Assembly: GCF_008932245.1 (NCBI RefSeq)
Contig: NZ_CP034909.1
Location: 1,240,001 to 1,304,000 of the forward strand
Length of the DNA: 64,000 nucleotides
Direction of reading: 5' to 3'
Source of the DNA: Sinorhizobium alkalisoli
GTDB taxonomy: Bacteria > Pseudomonadota > Alphaproteobacteria > Rhizobiales > Rhizobiaceae
The position numbers were made by a program, and so were the translations under genes. Each line of letters starts with the position of its first letter. Position 1 is the stretch's first letter. The notes under the pieces are model-generated. The model saw only the letters and a list, made by a program, of their open reading frames with translations, made no database searches and was not told the DNA's origin. Of the stretch, positions 54,937 to 64,000 are shown one piece after another.

Positions 54937-55029
54937 TCGCATTTCTCCTTAAATCACCGTTGATTTAAGGACATACAGCGACTCAGCGACCTTTGCGCAT
55001 CTGATAAGAGGCGCGGCGCGGGCAGCGCC
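54937..55029 (-). repeat. Dispersed two-hairpin repeat, degenerate copy
   Basis: On the minus strand GCGCCTCTTATCAGATGCGC, AAAGGTCGCTGAGTCGCTG and CCTTAAATCA / TGATTTAAGG follow the layout of the 34478 element. It fills the middle of the 363-bp gap between the divergent sthA and corA genes, where I see no other feature. Confidence 0.65.
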
Positions 55030-55185
55030 AGAGAATCGTCTGTGCGATGCGGCACTTTTCGCGCGGGCACAGCTATAGCGTCAATCCACGTTCGGCTGAT
55101 GTTGAATGCCGTAATCATCTGTTCTGGATGCGTCCCATCCGAAATGCGATTATGCTGCACGGGGGGAAGCGGGAGACCTGTCAGC

Positions 55186-56244
55186 ATGGCGCTCGAGTGG
55201 ACGAAAGGTGGCGATGCCGCGGCGGGGCGCGGCCCTGCCGTTGTCGACGGGCAGGCGGATGCGGCGAGCCATCGACCAGGCGTGATCGCGGCAGCCGTCT
55301 ATCGGCATGGGCACCGGCTGCGCGAAATCCGGATCGAAGAGGCCGGAGAGTGGCGCAATCGCGAGGGCGTGGTGATCTGGATCGGCCTGCACGAGCCGGA
55401 CGAGGGACTTCTGAGGCAGGTGCAATCGGAATTCGACCTCAACGACCTCGCCATCGAAGACGCCGGCAAAGCCCATCAGCGTCCCAAGCTCGAAATTTAC
55501 GGCGACGCGATCTTCGTCGTGGCCCGCACGGCGCATATGACGGGTGAGGAGATTGCTTTCGGCGAAACCCACCTCTTCGTCGGACGCGGCTATGTCGTCT
55601 CTGTCCGCCACGGTCCCTCGACATCATACATGGCGGTGAGACAGCGCTGCGAAGCCTCACCGACGGCTCTCGCGCACGGCGAGCACTACATCCTCTATTC
55701 GATCCTCGACTTCATCGTCGATAACTATATGCCGGTCGTCGAAGTAATTCATGACGAGGTGGAAACACTGGAAGACCGCCTGTTGCGTGACCGGTTGGCC
55801 AAGGTCGATATCGAGCACCTGTACATGTTGCGGCGGAACCTGCTTCGCCTTCGCAATGCCGTCGTTCCGCTGGTGGACGTCTGCCGGCGACATGAGCATC
55901 TGGAACTGCCCGGTATGGAGGCTGCGATGCAGCCGCTGTTCCGTGACGTCACGGATCACGTGCGCCGGGTCCAGGAGGATATTGACGCGCTTCGCGAGGT
56001 CCTTGCCTTCACCTTCGAGGCGAGTCTCATGATCGGACAATCGGAGCAGACGGAGATATCACGCAAGCTGGCCTCCTGGGCCGCGATACTTGCGGTGCCG
56101 ACGGCGGTTGCTGGCATCTACGGCATGAATTTTGAGGAAATGCCGGAACTGAAGTTCCGTTACGCCTATTTCATCATTCTGGCGATCATCTTCGTGCTAT
56201 GCATCACGCTTTATCGGCTGTTCCGCAGGGCCCGGTGGCTTTGA
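55186..56244 (+). CDS. CorA-family divalent metal transport protein
   Basis: The 352-residue protein has the cytoplasmic CorA funnel domain and two C-terminal membrane helices (about 290-310 and 325-345), with the signature YGMNFEEMPEL between them. CorA proteins move Mg2+ or Co2+; relatives such as ZntB move Zn2+. Here the GMN is followed by FEEMPEL, as in the CorA-2 type. The frame is open from 55042, but the ATG at 55186 gives a family-like start. Divergent from sthA, convergent with radC. Confidence 0.9.
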   Translation: MALEWTKGGDAAAGRGPAVVDGQADAASHRPGVIAAAVYRHGHRLREIRIEEAGEWRNREGVVIWIGLHEPDEGLLRQVQSEFDLNDLAIEDAGKAHQRPKLEIYGDAIFVVARTAHMTGEEIAFGETHLFVGRGYVVSVRHGPSTSYMAVRQRCEASPTALAHGEHYILYSILDFIVDNYMPVVEVIHDEVETLEDRLLRDRLAKVDIEHLYMLRRNLLRLRNAVVPLVDVCRRHEHLELPGMEAAMQPLFRDVTDHVRRVQEDIDALREVLAFTFEASLMIGQSEQTEISRKLASWAAILAVPTAVAGIYGMNFEEMPELKFRYAYFIILAIIFVLCITLYRLFRRARWL

Positions 56245-56256
56245 GCGCAAAGCGGT

Positions 56257-57048
56257 TCAGAAAAGCCGCAGCCCCTTCATGCTGACATGACCGTCCTTGC
56301 CGATGATGATATGGTCGTGGACGGTGATACCGAGCGGCTTGGCGGCATCCGAGATCAACTTCGTCATGTCGATGTCGGCACGCGAGGGCGTCGGATCGCC
56401 GGACGGATGATTGTGCACTAAAATCAAAGCCGTTGCAGAAAGCTCCAGCGCCCGTTTGACCACCTCCCGCGGATAGACCGGCGTATGGTCGATGGTGCCT
56501 TGCTGCTGCACCTCGTCGGCGATCAGCGCATTGCGCTTGTCGAGAAACAGGATGCGGAACTGTTCCTTCGTTTCATGCGCCATCGCGGCATGGCAGTAAT
56601 CGATCACCGCGCTCCATGAGGAAAGAACCTGCTTGTTGCGCAGTTCGCTCTTCAACAGCCGCTGAGCCGTCGTCGCGATGAGTTTCAGGTCGAGCGCGAC
56701 CGTTTCGCCAATCCCTTTGACCTCCTGCAACAGATGTTGAGGCGCGCCAAAAACGGCCGAAAGCGTACCGAAGCGGGCGAGCAGAGCCTTGGCGATCGGC
56801 TTGGTGTCGCGGCGGGGGATCAGTCGAAAGAGAATGAGCTCGAGTATTTCGTAGTCCGCGAGTGCCGATTCGCCCTGTTCGCGGAAACGGCTCCGCAGGC
56901 GATCGCGGTGGCCATGATAATGCGCCTCCGTGGTGCCGCCGAGCGCTGGCGGCCTTTCCCGTCTTCCCGTCTTCTGCTGCGCAAAGAACTGCCGTTCGTC
57001 TGCGGGCGGCAATGCTTCCGATTCGAAGCGAGGCGGAGGCTTCGTCAC
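56257..57048 (-). CDS. radC: RadC/JAB-domain protein
   Basis: The 263-residue product has the N-terminal helix-hairpin-helix region ([35 protein letters not shown]) and the C-terminal JAB/MPN-like metal domain with [20 protein letters not shown]. Despite the name, a role in repair is doubtful. I chose GTG 57048, which overlaps the map stop (GTGA), as expected for coupled genes. The longer frame to 57186 lies inside map. Confidence 0.9.
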   Translation of the reverse strand: MTKPPPRFESEALPPADERQFFAQQKTGRRERPPALGGTTEAHYHGHRDRLRSRFREQGESALADYEILELILFRLIPRRDTKPIAKALLARFGTLSAVFGAPQHLLQEVKGIGETVALDLKLIATTAQRLLKSELRNKQVLSSWSAVIDYCHAAMAHETKEQFRILFLDKRNALIADEVQQQGTIDHTPVYPREVVKRALELSATALILVHNHPSGDPTPSRADIDMTKLISDAAKPLGITVHDHIIIGKDGHVSMKGLRLF

Positions 57049-57884
57049 GCGGTGCCCAATGCCCTGATGCCGGGCTTGAACAGGCCGGCCGGTGACAATG
57101 TGAAGACTTCGCAGCCATCCGCCGTGACGCCGACCGTGTGTTCGTACTGCGCCGACAGCGATCGATCCCGCGTGACGGCCGTCCAACCGTCCGACAGCAC
57201 CTTCACATGCGGCCGGCCGATATTGATCATCGGCTCGATCGTGAAGATCATGCCTTCCTTCAGCTCCGGCCCTTCATTGGCATTGCCGTAGTGCAGGATG
57301 TTCGGCGCATCGTGGAACAGCCGACCGACGCCATGGCCGCAGAAATCGCGCACGACCGCGCAGCGTTCGGCTTCGGCATAGCTTTGGATTGCTTCGCCGA
57401 TCGCGCCGGTGCGCGCGCCGGGGCGCACGGCGGCGATGCCGCGCATCAGGCACTCATGCGTCACCTCGAGCAGTCGCTCGGCGGCGCGCTTGATCTCACC
57501 GACCGGATACATCCGGCTCGAATCGCCGTGCCAGCCGTCGACCACATAGGTGACGTCGATATTGACGATGTCTCCCTCGCGCAACGGTTTGTCGTTCGGA
57601 ATGCCGTGGCAGACGACGTGGTTGATGGAGGTGCAGGAGGATTTTGTGTAGCCGCGGTAGTTCAACGTGGCGGGCAGTGCACCATGGTCCATGCCGAATT
57701 CGAACACGAAGCGATCGATTTCTTCCGTCGTCACGCCGGGCCGGACACGCGTCACGAGTTCGTCCAGGCAGCGCGCCGTCACCTGACAGGCCTTGCGCAT
57801 GCCTTCAAATCCTTCCGGCCCGTAGAGACGGATGGCGCCGGTGTTCTTGTAAGGGGCCGCGCCGGCCTCGATGTAAGTGACCAT
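57045..57884 (-). CDS. map: Methionine aminopeptidase, type I
   Basis: Map removes the initiator methionine from new proteins. The 279-residue enzyme shows the metal ligands: Asp in [17 protein letters not shown] (two), His in [14 protein letters not shown], Glu in [10 protein letters not shown] and Glu in [13 protein letters not shown]. The N-terminal extension of ~25 residues is normal for alphaproteobacteria. Confidence 0.96.
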   Translation of the reverse strand: MVTYIEAGAAPYKNTGAIRLYGPEGFEGMRKACQVTARCLDELVTRVRPGVTTEEIDRFVFEFGMDHGALPATLNYRGYTKSSCTSINHVVCHGIPNDKPLREGDIVNIDVTYVVDGWHGDSSRMYPVGEIKRAAERLLEVTHECLMRGIAAVRPGARTGAIGEAIQSYAEAERCAVVRDFCGHGVGRLFHDAPNILHYGNANEGPELKEGMIFTIEPMINIGRPHVKVLSDGWTAVTRDRSLSAQYEHTVGVTADGCEVFTLSPAGLFKPGIRALGTA

Positions 57885-57912
57885 TCCCAGACTTTCGTTG
57901 TTGCAGGCGCAT

Positions 57913-58633
57913 TCATAGAACAGCGGAGACCGGTTCGTCCACTGTCACCGCTGCGACCGGTTCGATCCCGAAGGGTGAAACGGTGCATCGAACCGCATAG
58001 GCCTCGACGCCGCGTGCAGCCGCTCTCTCGAAGGCACGAGCATAGACCGGATCGAGTTCGCGGCATATGCGCAAGACACCGCAATCGTTTCTTTGGACAA
58101 GATAAAGCATGATCGCCCGGTGTCCCGCCTCGACCACGTCTGCGAGTTCGTCCAGATGCTTGGCGGCCCCGTTCGGTCGGACTGTCCGGGAACTCCGCCA
58201 GGCCCGCGGCGCGGCTGAAATGAACGTTTTTCACCTCCACATAGGCGAGGCCCTTTTCCGGATCGCTGAGCAGGATGTCGATGCGCGAATTACGGCCGTA
58301 TCGCTGCTCGCGACGAAGCGTTTGATAGTTGTGCAGATTGCTGACCATGCCGGCCGCGATCGCCTCCTCCGCGATGCGGTTCGGCAATCCCGTATTGATG
58401 CCGACGAGCAGGCCGTCGACCTCGACGATCTCGAGCATGTGGCGATACTTTCGGGTGGGTGCGTCGTGTTCGGACAACCAGACTGCCGAGCCGGGCGTCG
58501 TCAGACCACGCATGGAGCCGGTGTTTGGGCAGGAGCCGGTGATGCGCGTGCCGTCGACCAGGACGGCATCGAAGAGGAAGCGTTTGTAACGCTGTACGAG
58601 CGTCGCTGGAACGAGCGGTCGGGAGAATTTCAC
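57913..58633 (-). pseudogene. sfsA: sfsA, sugar fermentation stimulation protein, frameshifted
   Basis: SfsA is a nuclease-fold protein of unclear role. The N-terminal part reads in one frame ([20 protein letters not shown] to [13 protein letters not shown]), including [19 protein letters not shown]. The rest ([20 protein letters not shown] to VDEPVSAVL, stop at 57913) continues in another frame. The switch lies at 58162-58170, where GGCGGCCCC on the plus strand carries one base more than needed. Removing it gives about 240 residues, the normal SfsA length. GTG 58633 or TTG 58637-58639 is the start. It may be a real mutation or a sequencing error. Confidence 0.88.
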
Positions 58634-58691
58634 AAGCAATGTTTCCGCTGAACCACGATAAGTCGGTGCGACCGCAGATCGGCTTTATGAG

Positions 58692-60533
58692 CTATGCGCG
58701 GTCGCGCACGTAGGAGCCCGGCGCATCTTCGATCGCGTTCAGAGGCCCGCCTGCCTTGCGGGCAGAGACGCGGCGATCGTCGAGTTGTTCGATCCAGTGC
58801 TGCCAATGCGGCCACCAGGAGCCCGGGGTCTCCTTCGCCTTGTCGAACCACGCTTCGAGTTCGCCCTTTGCGGGACCGCCGGTCCAGAACTGGTATTTGT
58901 TCTTGTCCGGCGGATTGACGACGCCGGCAATGTGGCCGGATCCGGACAGCACGAACGTGACCTTGCCGCCGAAGAGCTGGCTGCCGAGGAAGACGGATTT
59001 CGCCGGGGCGATGTGGTCCTCCTTGGTGGCGAGGTTGTAGATGGGGATAGTCACGTCGCCAAGCGAGACTTGCTTGCCGGCCAGCACCATCTCACCCTTT
59101 GCGAGCTTGTTCTCCAAATAGCAGTTGCGAAGATAGAAGGAATGGTTCGCCGCCGGCATCCGCGTCGAATCGGAGTTCCAGTAGAGCAGATCGAAGGGCA
59201 TCGGCTCCTGGCCCTTCAGGTAGTTGTTGACGAAATAGGGCCAGATCAGTTCGGAGGCGCGAAGCATGTTGAATGCCGTCGCCATCTTCGAACCTTCGAG
59301 ATATCCGATCGTGTTCATTTTCGCTTCGACCTGGCGGATCTGATCCTCGTCGGCGAAAACCTTGAGGTCGCCCGCATAGGTGAAATCCACCTGGGTGGTG
59401 AAGAGGGTCGCCGAACGGATCCGGTTGTCACGCTCGGCGGCGTGGAGCGCCAGCGTTGCTGCAAGCAGCGTGCCGCCAACGCAATAGCCGACGGCGTTGA
59501 CCTCGCGTTCGCCCGTGGCCGTCTCCACCGTGTCGAGCGCGAAGTCGATGCCTTCGCGCACATAGGCCTCCCAGTCCTTTCGGGCATGACGCTCGTCGGG
59601 ATTGACCCAGGAAATCACGAAAACCGTGTGGCCCTGATCCACCGCCCATTTGATGAAGGACTTCTGGGGATTGAGGTCGAGCACGTAGAATTTGTTGATC
59701 CAGGGCGGGACGATGAGCAAGGGCCGCTTGAGCACGGTTTCGGTGCTTGCCTCGTATTGAATGACCTGGCAGACGTCGCTTTGGGCGATCACCTTGCCGG
59801 GAGTAATCGCGATGTTCTCGCCGATCGCGAACTTGCTCGTATCCGTTTGTCTCAGCCGCAACTCTCCGCGCCCGGCGGCGATGTCTTCGGCCAGCATCTG
59901 CATGCCCTTGGCGAGGTTGGCGCCGCTGGATGCGACGGTTTCCCGGTAGAGCTGAGGGTTGGTGGTGATGAAATTGCTCGGCGAAAGCGCGCTCGAAATC
60001 TGGCGGATATAGAAGGCCGCCTTCAGCCGGGTGTGGTCGTCCAGTCCGTCGGCGTCCTCGACCATGCGTTCGGCCCAGTCGGAGGTGACGAAATAGGCTT
60101 GGCGGATGAAGGCGAAGAAGGGATTCTTCACCCAGTCCTCGTCGGCGAAGCGCTTGTCTTCCCTTTGGATTGCCTCCGGTTCGGCGACGCTGTCACCGGC
60201 CATCTGCTGGATCGTTCGCGACCAGATCCCGAAGAAGCTTCCCATCAGGTTGGTCTGCGCTTCCAACGTCCGGCGCGGATCGGAGAGCCAATATTCGGTG
60301 ACCTTCGAAAGCGTCTTCACCATGTCGGAGACGGGCTCGTAGGTTTCGGCCCTGTGGCCGGTCTCGCGTGGCGCGAGCCACGCGGACGCAGCTTTTCCCA
60401 TATGTTCGGCAGCGCGTGCCAGGTTGATTGCAAGACTTTCGGGATCCTTGACGATGTAGGGCTCGACCGATTTCGGATCGAAGCCAGCAAAACCGCTCTT
60501 GCTCGTGGTGTCGTCGACCTTGTCTCCTGTCAC
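58692..60533 (-). CDS. phaC: Class I polyhydroxyalkanoate synthase
   Basis: PhaC (PhbC) polymerises 3-hydroxybutyryl-CoA into polyhydroxybutyrate at the granule surface. The 613-residue protein has an N-terminal class I domain (about 90-260) and an alpha/beta hydrolase core. The catalytic cysteine lies in the lipase-like box VGYCVGGTLLAATL; later come aspartate and histidine regions (ATKEDHIAPAKSV, SGSGHIAGVVNPP). It starts with GTG behind GGAGGG. phaA and phaB are not in this window. Confidence 0.95.
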   Translation of the reverse strand: MTGDKVDDTTSKSGFAGFDPKSVEPYIVKDPESLAINLARAAEHMGKAASAWLAPRETGHRAETYEPVSDMVKTLSKVTEYWLSDPRRTLEAQTNLMGSFFGIWSRTIQQMAGDSVAEPEAIQREDKRFADEDWVKNPFFAFIRQAYFVTSDWAERMVEDADGLDDHTRLKAAFYIRQISSALSPSNFITTNPQLYRETVASSGANLAKGMQMLAEDIAAGRGELRLRQTDTSKFAIGENIAITPGKVIAQSDVCQVIQYEASTETVLKRPLLIVPPWINKFYVLDLNPQKSFIKWAVDQGHTVFVISWVNPDERHARKDWEAYVREGIDFALDTVETATGEREVNAVGYCVGGTLLAATLALHAAERDNRIRSATLFTTQVDFTYAGDLKVFADEDQIRQVEAKMNTIGYLEGSKMATAFNMLRASELIWPYFVNNYLKGQEPMPFDLLYWNSDSTRMPAANHSFYLRNCYLENKLAKGEMVLAGKQVSLGDVTIPIYNLATKEDHIAPAKSVFLGSQLFGGKVTFVLSGSGHIAGVVNPPDKNKYQFWTGGPAKGELEAWFDKAKETPGSWWPHWQHWIEQLDDRRVSARKAGGPLNAIEDAPGSYVRDRA

Positions 60534-60642
60534 CCGGTGCCCTCCGCAGCGTCTTGTTTGTTTTGTATTTTTACATTCTGCCTGAAAATGATTACAAGGG
60601 CTAGCGCATCATCGCGCCGCAAAACAGAGGTTCATTGCCAGC

Positions 60643-60945
60643 ATGCATGTCGGAAAGCAGCGTTCGATTTCCATCTTTTCCGGGCTGATGCTCGCAACCG
60701 TGCTCGCCGGCTGCAACTCGACCGCCGATCTCCAAAGCTATCCCTCGGTCTATGGGCAAAAGCCCGCCGCCATGGGGCAGATGACCGATGAGGAAGCCTT
60801 GAACCAGCAGGAGCGCTTGACGGCGCTTGCGGCACAGCGCCGATCCGGCTCGATCTCGGAGGCTGAGTATCAGCGGCGTCTGAAGGAAATGCGGGCGCTG
60901 GCCGAACAGCACGGCGCAGACACGCTGAAACAGATCGAGAATTAG
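60643..60945 (+). CDS. Small lipoprotein with SHOCT-like C-terminus
   Basis: The 100-residue product has a lipoprotein signal with lipobox VLAGC (Cys about residue 23), a Tyr/Gln/Pro linker and a C-terminal helical motif RRSGSISEAEYQRRLKEMRA that resembles short oligomerisation (SHOCT-like) tails. It lies between divergent phaC and the aminotransferase gene. Function unknown. Confidence 0.75.
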   Translation: MHVGKQRSISIFSGLMLATVLAGCNSTADLQSYPSVYGQKPAAMGQMTDEEALNQQERLTALAAQRRSGSISEAEYQRRLKEMRALAEQHGADTLKQIEN

Positions 60946-61070
60946 CGCTTGCGTTTCCGCTGATTTGGCCGCAAAGCGTTCAATGGCCGCAATGTCGGCC
61001 GTTCACCCCGCGCAAGCTATAGCGATAGCCGCATCGGCTCGCAGAAGCGCGTGCCAAACGAGGTCTGGAG

Positions 61071-62288
61071 ATGGAAGAGTTTCACAAAGTCCGGCGCCTG
61101 CCGCCCTATGTTTTCGAACAGGTCAACCGTTTGAAAGCAAGTGCGCGAGCCGCCGGGGCCGACATCATCGACCTTGGCATGGGCAACCCCGATCTTCCCA
61201 CTCCGCAGTCGATCGTCGACAAGCTCTGTGAAGTCGTGCAGGACCCGCGAACGCACCGTTATTCGTCGTCGAGGGGCATTCCGGGGTTGCGACGCGCGCA
61301 GGCCGCCTATTATGCGCGCCGCTTCGGCGTGAAGCTCAATCCCGAGACGCAGGTCGTCGCGACCCTCGGTTCGAAGGAAGGCTTCGCCAATATGGCGCAG
61401 GCGATCACCGCGCCGGGCGACGTTATTCTCTGCCCGAATCCCACCTATCCGATCCATGCCTTCGGTTTTCTGATGGCCGGTGGCGTCATCCGCTCGATCC
61501 CCGTCGAGCCGGACGATTCGTTCTTTCCGCCGCTCGAGCGGGCCGTCAGGCATTCGATCCCGAAGCCCTTGGCGCTCGTTCTCAACTATCCCTCCAACCC
61601 GACGGCGCAGGTCGCGACGCTTGATTTCTACAAGGAGGTCGTCGCCTTCGCGAAGAAGCACGACATCATCGTGCTTTCGGATCTCGCCTATTCGGAAATC
61701 TACTTCGACGACGTTCCGCCGCCGTCGGTGCTGGAAGTGCCGGGCGCGATCGACGTGACGGTCGAATTCACCTCGATGTCGAAAACCTTCTCCATGCCGG
61801 GCTGGCGCATGGGCTTTGCGGTCGGCAACGAGCGGCTGATCGCGGCGTTGACACGGGTGAAGTCCTATCTCGACTATGGCGCATTCACGCCGATCCAGGT
61901 TGCGGCGACCCAGGCGCTGAACGGCGATGGCAGCGACATCGCGGAGGTCCGCAATATCTACAAGCGCCGACGCGACGTGATGGTCGAGAGCTTCGGAAAG
62001 GCGGGCTTCGAGGTGCCGCCGCCGCCGGCGACGATGTTCGCCTGGGCAAAGATTCCGGAGAAGTTCCGTCATCTGGGCTCGCTGGAGTTCTCGAAGCTGC
62101 TCGTCGAGAAGGCCGATGTGGCGGTCGCCCCCGGTGTCGGCTTTGGCGAGCAGGGCGACGACTATGTGCGTCTGGCCCTCGTCGAAAACGAGCATCGCAT
62201 CCGCCAGGCGGCGCGCAGCATCAAGCGCTTCTTCTCGACCGCCGACGAGACGATGCATAATGTCGTTTCGCTGAACACACGCCGTTAG
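61071..62288 (+). CDS. Class I/II PLP-dependent aminotransferase (AlaC-like)
   Basis: The 405-residue enzyme has the fold type I signature: GMGNPDLPTPQ, LGSKEGFANMAQAI, NYPSNPTAQVATLDFY (cofactor-binding Asn), the PLP lysine in SMSKTFSMPGWRMGFAVG and the arginine of DDYVRLALVENEHRIRQA. It resembles E. coli alanine transaminase AlaC; database names such as LL-diaminopimelate aminotransferase are also used. Just upstream of hom, 83 bp apart, so a link to aspartate-family or alanine metabolism is plausible. Confidence 0.9.
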   Translation: MEEFHKVRRLPPYVFEQVNRLKASARAAGADIIDLGMGNPDLPTPQSIVDKLCEVVQDPRTHRYSSSRGIPGLRRAQAAYYARRFGVKLNPETQVVATLGSKEGFANMAQAITAPGDVILCPNPTYPIHAFGFLMAGGVIRSIPVEPDDSFFPPLERAVRHSIPKPLALVLNYPSNPTAQVATLDFYKEVVAFAKKHDIIVLSDLAYSEIYFDDVPPPSVLEVPGAIDVTVEFTSMSKTFSMPGWRMGFAVGNERLIAALTRVKSYLDYGAFTPIQVAATQALNGDGSDIAEVRNIYKRRRDVMVESFGKAGFEVPPPPATMFAWAKIPEKFRHLGSLEFSKLLVEKADVAVAPGVGFGEQGDDYVRLALVENEHRIRQAARSIKRFFSTADETMHNVVSLNTRR

Positions 62289-62324
62289 AAAGCGGGACTT
62301 GAGCCGCTTCTCACGCCGAAATCG

Positions 62325-62345
62325 GCCCCGTCCGCGTGGCGGGGC
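62325..62345 (+). other. GC-rich hairpin between the aminotransferase and hom
   Basis: GCCCCG / CGGGGC with a 9-base loop lies 27 bp before the hom start. No T run follows. It may be a weak attenuator or only chance. Confidence 0.35.
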
Positions 62346-62371
62346 GCCTTCTACCCGTTAGGAACCTTGCT

Positions 62372-63691
62372 ATGGCAGATGCCCTCAAAATCGGCGTTGC
62401 GGGCTTGGGCACGGTTGGTGCCTCGCTCGTCCGGATTGTCCAGGAACGTCAAGAGATGCTGGCAACCACGTGCGGAAGGGCGATTGAAATCGTTGCCGTG
62501 GCCGCGAGGGATCGCAATAGGGATCGCGGGGTCGATCTATCGAAGGCCGCCTGGCATGAGGACGCCATTGCCCTTGCCTTGGAAGCCGACATCGATGTTT
62601 TCGTCGAACTGATGGGCGGCGCCGGAGATCCGGCCTATGCATCGGTCAAGGCGGCGCTGAACCGCGGCATCCATGTCGTCACCGCAAACAAGGCGCTCCT
62701 TTCGGCTCACGGTATCGAGCTTGCCGGTATTGCGGAGGAGCGTGGGGCGCTGCTCAATTACGAAGCTGCCGTTGCCGGCGGCATTCCGGTGATCAAGGCG
62801 CTGCGCGAATCGATGACGGGCAACACGATCTCGCGCGTCTACGGGATCATGAACGGGACCTGCAACTATATCCTGACGCAGATGGAGAAGGAGGGGCTCT
62901 CCTTCGGGGATTGCCTCAAGGAGGCCCAGCGTCTCGGCTATGCGGAGGCGGATCCGGCCTTCGACATCGAAGGTAACGACACGGCGCACAAGCTATCGAT
63001 CCTGACGAGCCTTGCATTCGGCACGGCGATCGCAGCTGACGACATCTATCTCGAGGGCATCACCAATATCTCGATCGAGGACATTCATGCGGCCGCCGAT
63101 CTCGGCTATCGCATCAAGCTGCTCGGCGTGGCCCAGCGTACCGAAAGCGGCATCGAGCAGCGCGTCCATCCGACCATGGTGCCCTACGATTCCGTCATCG
63201 CTCAGGTCGATGGCGTGACCAACGCAGTCGCGATCGAATCCGACATTCTCGGCGAACTCCTGATGGTCGGCCCCGGTGCCGGCGGCAACGCCACGGCCTC
63301 GGCCGTGCTGGGCGATATCGCAGATATTGCCAAGAGCCGTCCGGGCGCGCAGCACGTGCCCGCCTTCGGGCGCCCGGCAACGGCGCTGCTTCCCTATAAG
63401 CGCGCACGCATGCGCAGCCATGAAGGCGGGTATTTCATCCGCCTGAAGGTCCTCGATCGCACGGGCGTGTTTGCGAACATCGCCGGGCACATGGCCGAGA
63501 ACGACATATCTCTCGAATCGATCATGCAGCATTCCACCCACTACCTGGATGCCGCCGAGCCGAAGACGATCATCCTGGTAACGCATGCGACCTTCGAGGC
63601 CTCCGTGCGCCAAGCGATCTCTTCGATCAGGGGCGAGGGCTATCTCGTCGGCGAGCCTCAGGTGATCCGGATCGAGCGCCCGAAGCCGTAA
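62372..63691 (+). CDS. hom: Homoserine dehydrogenase
   Basis: Hom reduces aspartate semialdehyde to homoserine on the way to threonine and methionine. The 439-residue protein has an NAD(P)-binding start IGVAGLGTVGASLVRIV, the catalytic domain with GIMNGTCNYILTQM and AEADPAFDIEGNDTAHKL, and a C-terminal ACT domain (about 350-430, YFIRLKVLDRTGVFANIA) for feedback by threonine. ATG 62372 gives the family N-terminus; the frame extends upstream to 62336. Confidence 0.96.
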   Translation: MADALKIGVAGLGTVGASLVRIVQERQEMLATTCGRAIEIVAVAARDRNRDRGVDLSKAAWHEDAIALALEADIDVFVELMGGAGDPAYASVKAALNRGIHVVTANKALLSAHGIELAGIAEERGALLNYEAAVAGGIPVIKALRESMTGNTISRVYGIMNGTCNYILTQMEKEGLSFGDCLKEAQRLGYAEADPAFDIEGNDTAHKLSILTSLAFGTAIAADDIYLEGITNISIEDIHAAADLGYRIKLLGVAQRTESGIEQRVHPTMVPYDSVIAQVDGVTNAVAIESDILGELLMVGPGAGGNATASAVLGDIADIAKSRPGAQHVPAFGRPATALLPYKRARMRSHEGGYFIRLKVLDRTGVFANIAGHMAENDISLESIMQHSTHYLDAAEPKTIILVTHATFEASVRQAISSIRGEGYLVGEPQVIRIERPKP

Positions 63692-63826
63692 GCCTCACGC
63701 CTCTTCGATTAAAACTGTTGAGAAACCGCTGAAGGACGTGTCTTCCGCGGCGTGGCTGCTGGCCGGCCGGTTTTTCCCCGCCGAAATCTTCGTTAAGAAC
63801 GGGGGAACTTCGCACGGGTAGGCAAG

Positions 63827-64000
63827 ATGGACGTATTGGCGGATCCCATCCAACGGGCGTTTCTCGGCGTCGAGCAATCGGTCAGCGGTCAGCGTTGGGT
63901 CTCGCGTCTCGATCAGGCGGGGCAGAATCGGGCGTTGGCGATCAGCCAGGTCCATGGCCATTCCGAGCTCATCGCTCGGGTGCTAGCCGGCCGGGGCGTG
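63827..64000 (+). CDS. recJ: Single-stranded-DNA exonuclease RecJ (5' end only)
   Basis: The frame starting at ATG 63827 runs off the right edge. The 58 visible residues (DPIQRAFLGVEQSVSGQRWV, then SRLDQAGQNRALAISQVHGH and ELIARVLAGRGV) match the N-terminus of rhizobial RecJ, a DHH-family 5'-3' exonuclease in recombination and repair. Catalytic motifs lie beyond the window. Confidence 0.8.
   Translation, partial: MDVLADPIQRAFLGVEQSVSGQRWVSRLDQAGQNRALAISQVHGHSELIARVLAGRGV

Noticed and set aside
55042..56244. A longer CorA-type protein starting at 55042
   Set aside because: The added 48 residues are Cys/Arg-rich and unlike the family; the ATG at 55186 gives a normal N-terminus.
58785..60791. 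A 668-codon plus frame opposite phaC
   Set aside because: No motif and no ribosome site; phaC with its Cys box is on the minus strand.

Overview
The window looks like a chromosomal segment of a Sinorhizobium/Ensifer-type alphaproteobacterium. The clues are an ExoR that I recognise as the rhizobial periplasmic regulator, a gltA-comEC-exbBD-tolC-popZ-valS order, a PhbC-type polyhydroxyalkanoate synthase, a fused SecDF, dispersed palindromic repeats of the Sinorhizobium kind, and CCUCCUCCC-loop small RNAs beside DUF1127 genes. The exact species cannot be fixed from sequence reading alone. It is almost entirely core genome. I see no insertion sequence, phage, CRISPR array or obvious transferred island.

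Layout. 1-5.8 kb: envelope and lipid A operon (3' end of bamA, lpxD, fabZ, lpxA, lpxI, lpxB), closed by a terminator. 5.9-12.3 kb: gltA on the minus strand, then comEC, exbB, exbD and a Pcm-like methyltransferase. 12.6-20 kb: tolC, popZ, valS, and a FadL-type porin with a long leader. 20.3-24 kb: exoR, xthA (minus), a cardiolipin synthase with a promoter so close that its mRNA may be leaderless, and erpA (minus). 24.3-33.3 kb: dgt, argS, a large SPOR-domain membrane protein, nagZ, scpA, scpB. 33.4-42.8 kb: an orphan FbpC-like ATPase, tatABC, serS, surE, pcm, a conserved-looking unknown protein with a CtrA-type box, a LysM/LytM lipoprotein with a degenerate catalytic site, and a DUF815 ATPase (minus). 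43-47.4 kb: yajC, secDF and homologues of two respiratory complex I assembly factors. 47.5-51.2 kb: trmFO, two DUF1127 mini-proteins, two tandem cuckoo-type small RNAs and tRNA-Leu(UAG), nearly all on the minus strand. 51.7-64 kb: tig, sthA, corA, radC, map, a frameshifted sfsA, phaC, a small lipoprotein, an aminotransferase, hom and the 5' end of recJ.

Most of the window serves envelope building and export: lipid A, BAM, Tat, Sec, TolC, SPOR/LytM division factors and NagZ. The best leads for new biology are the two CCUCCUCCC-loop RNAs with the DUF1127 pair (about 49.5-50.9 kb), the yajC-secDF-NDUFAF3-like-NDUFAF6-like module (43.1-47.4 kb), the CtrA-box unknown protein at 39.5 kb, the repeated CGTGAAAT element upstream of the FadL porin, and at least ten copies or fragments of a two-hairpin mosaic repeat family.
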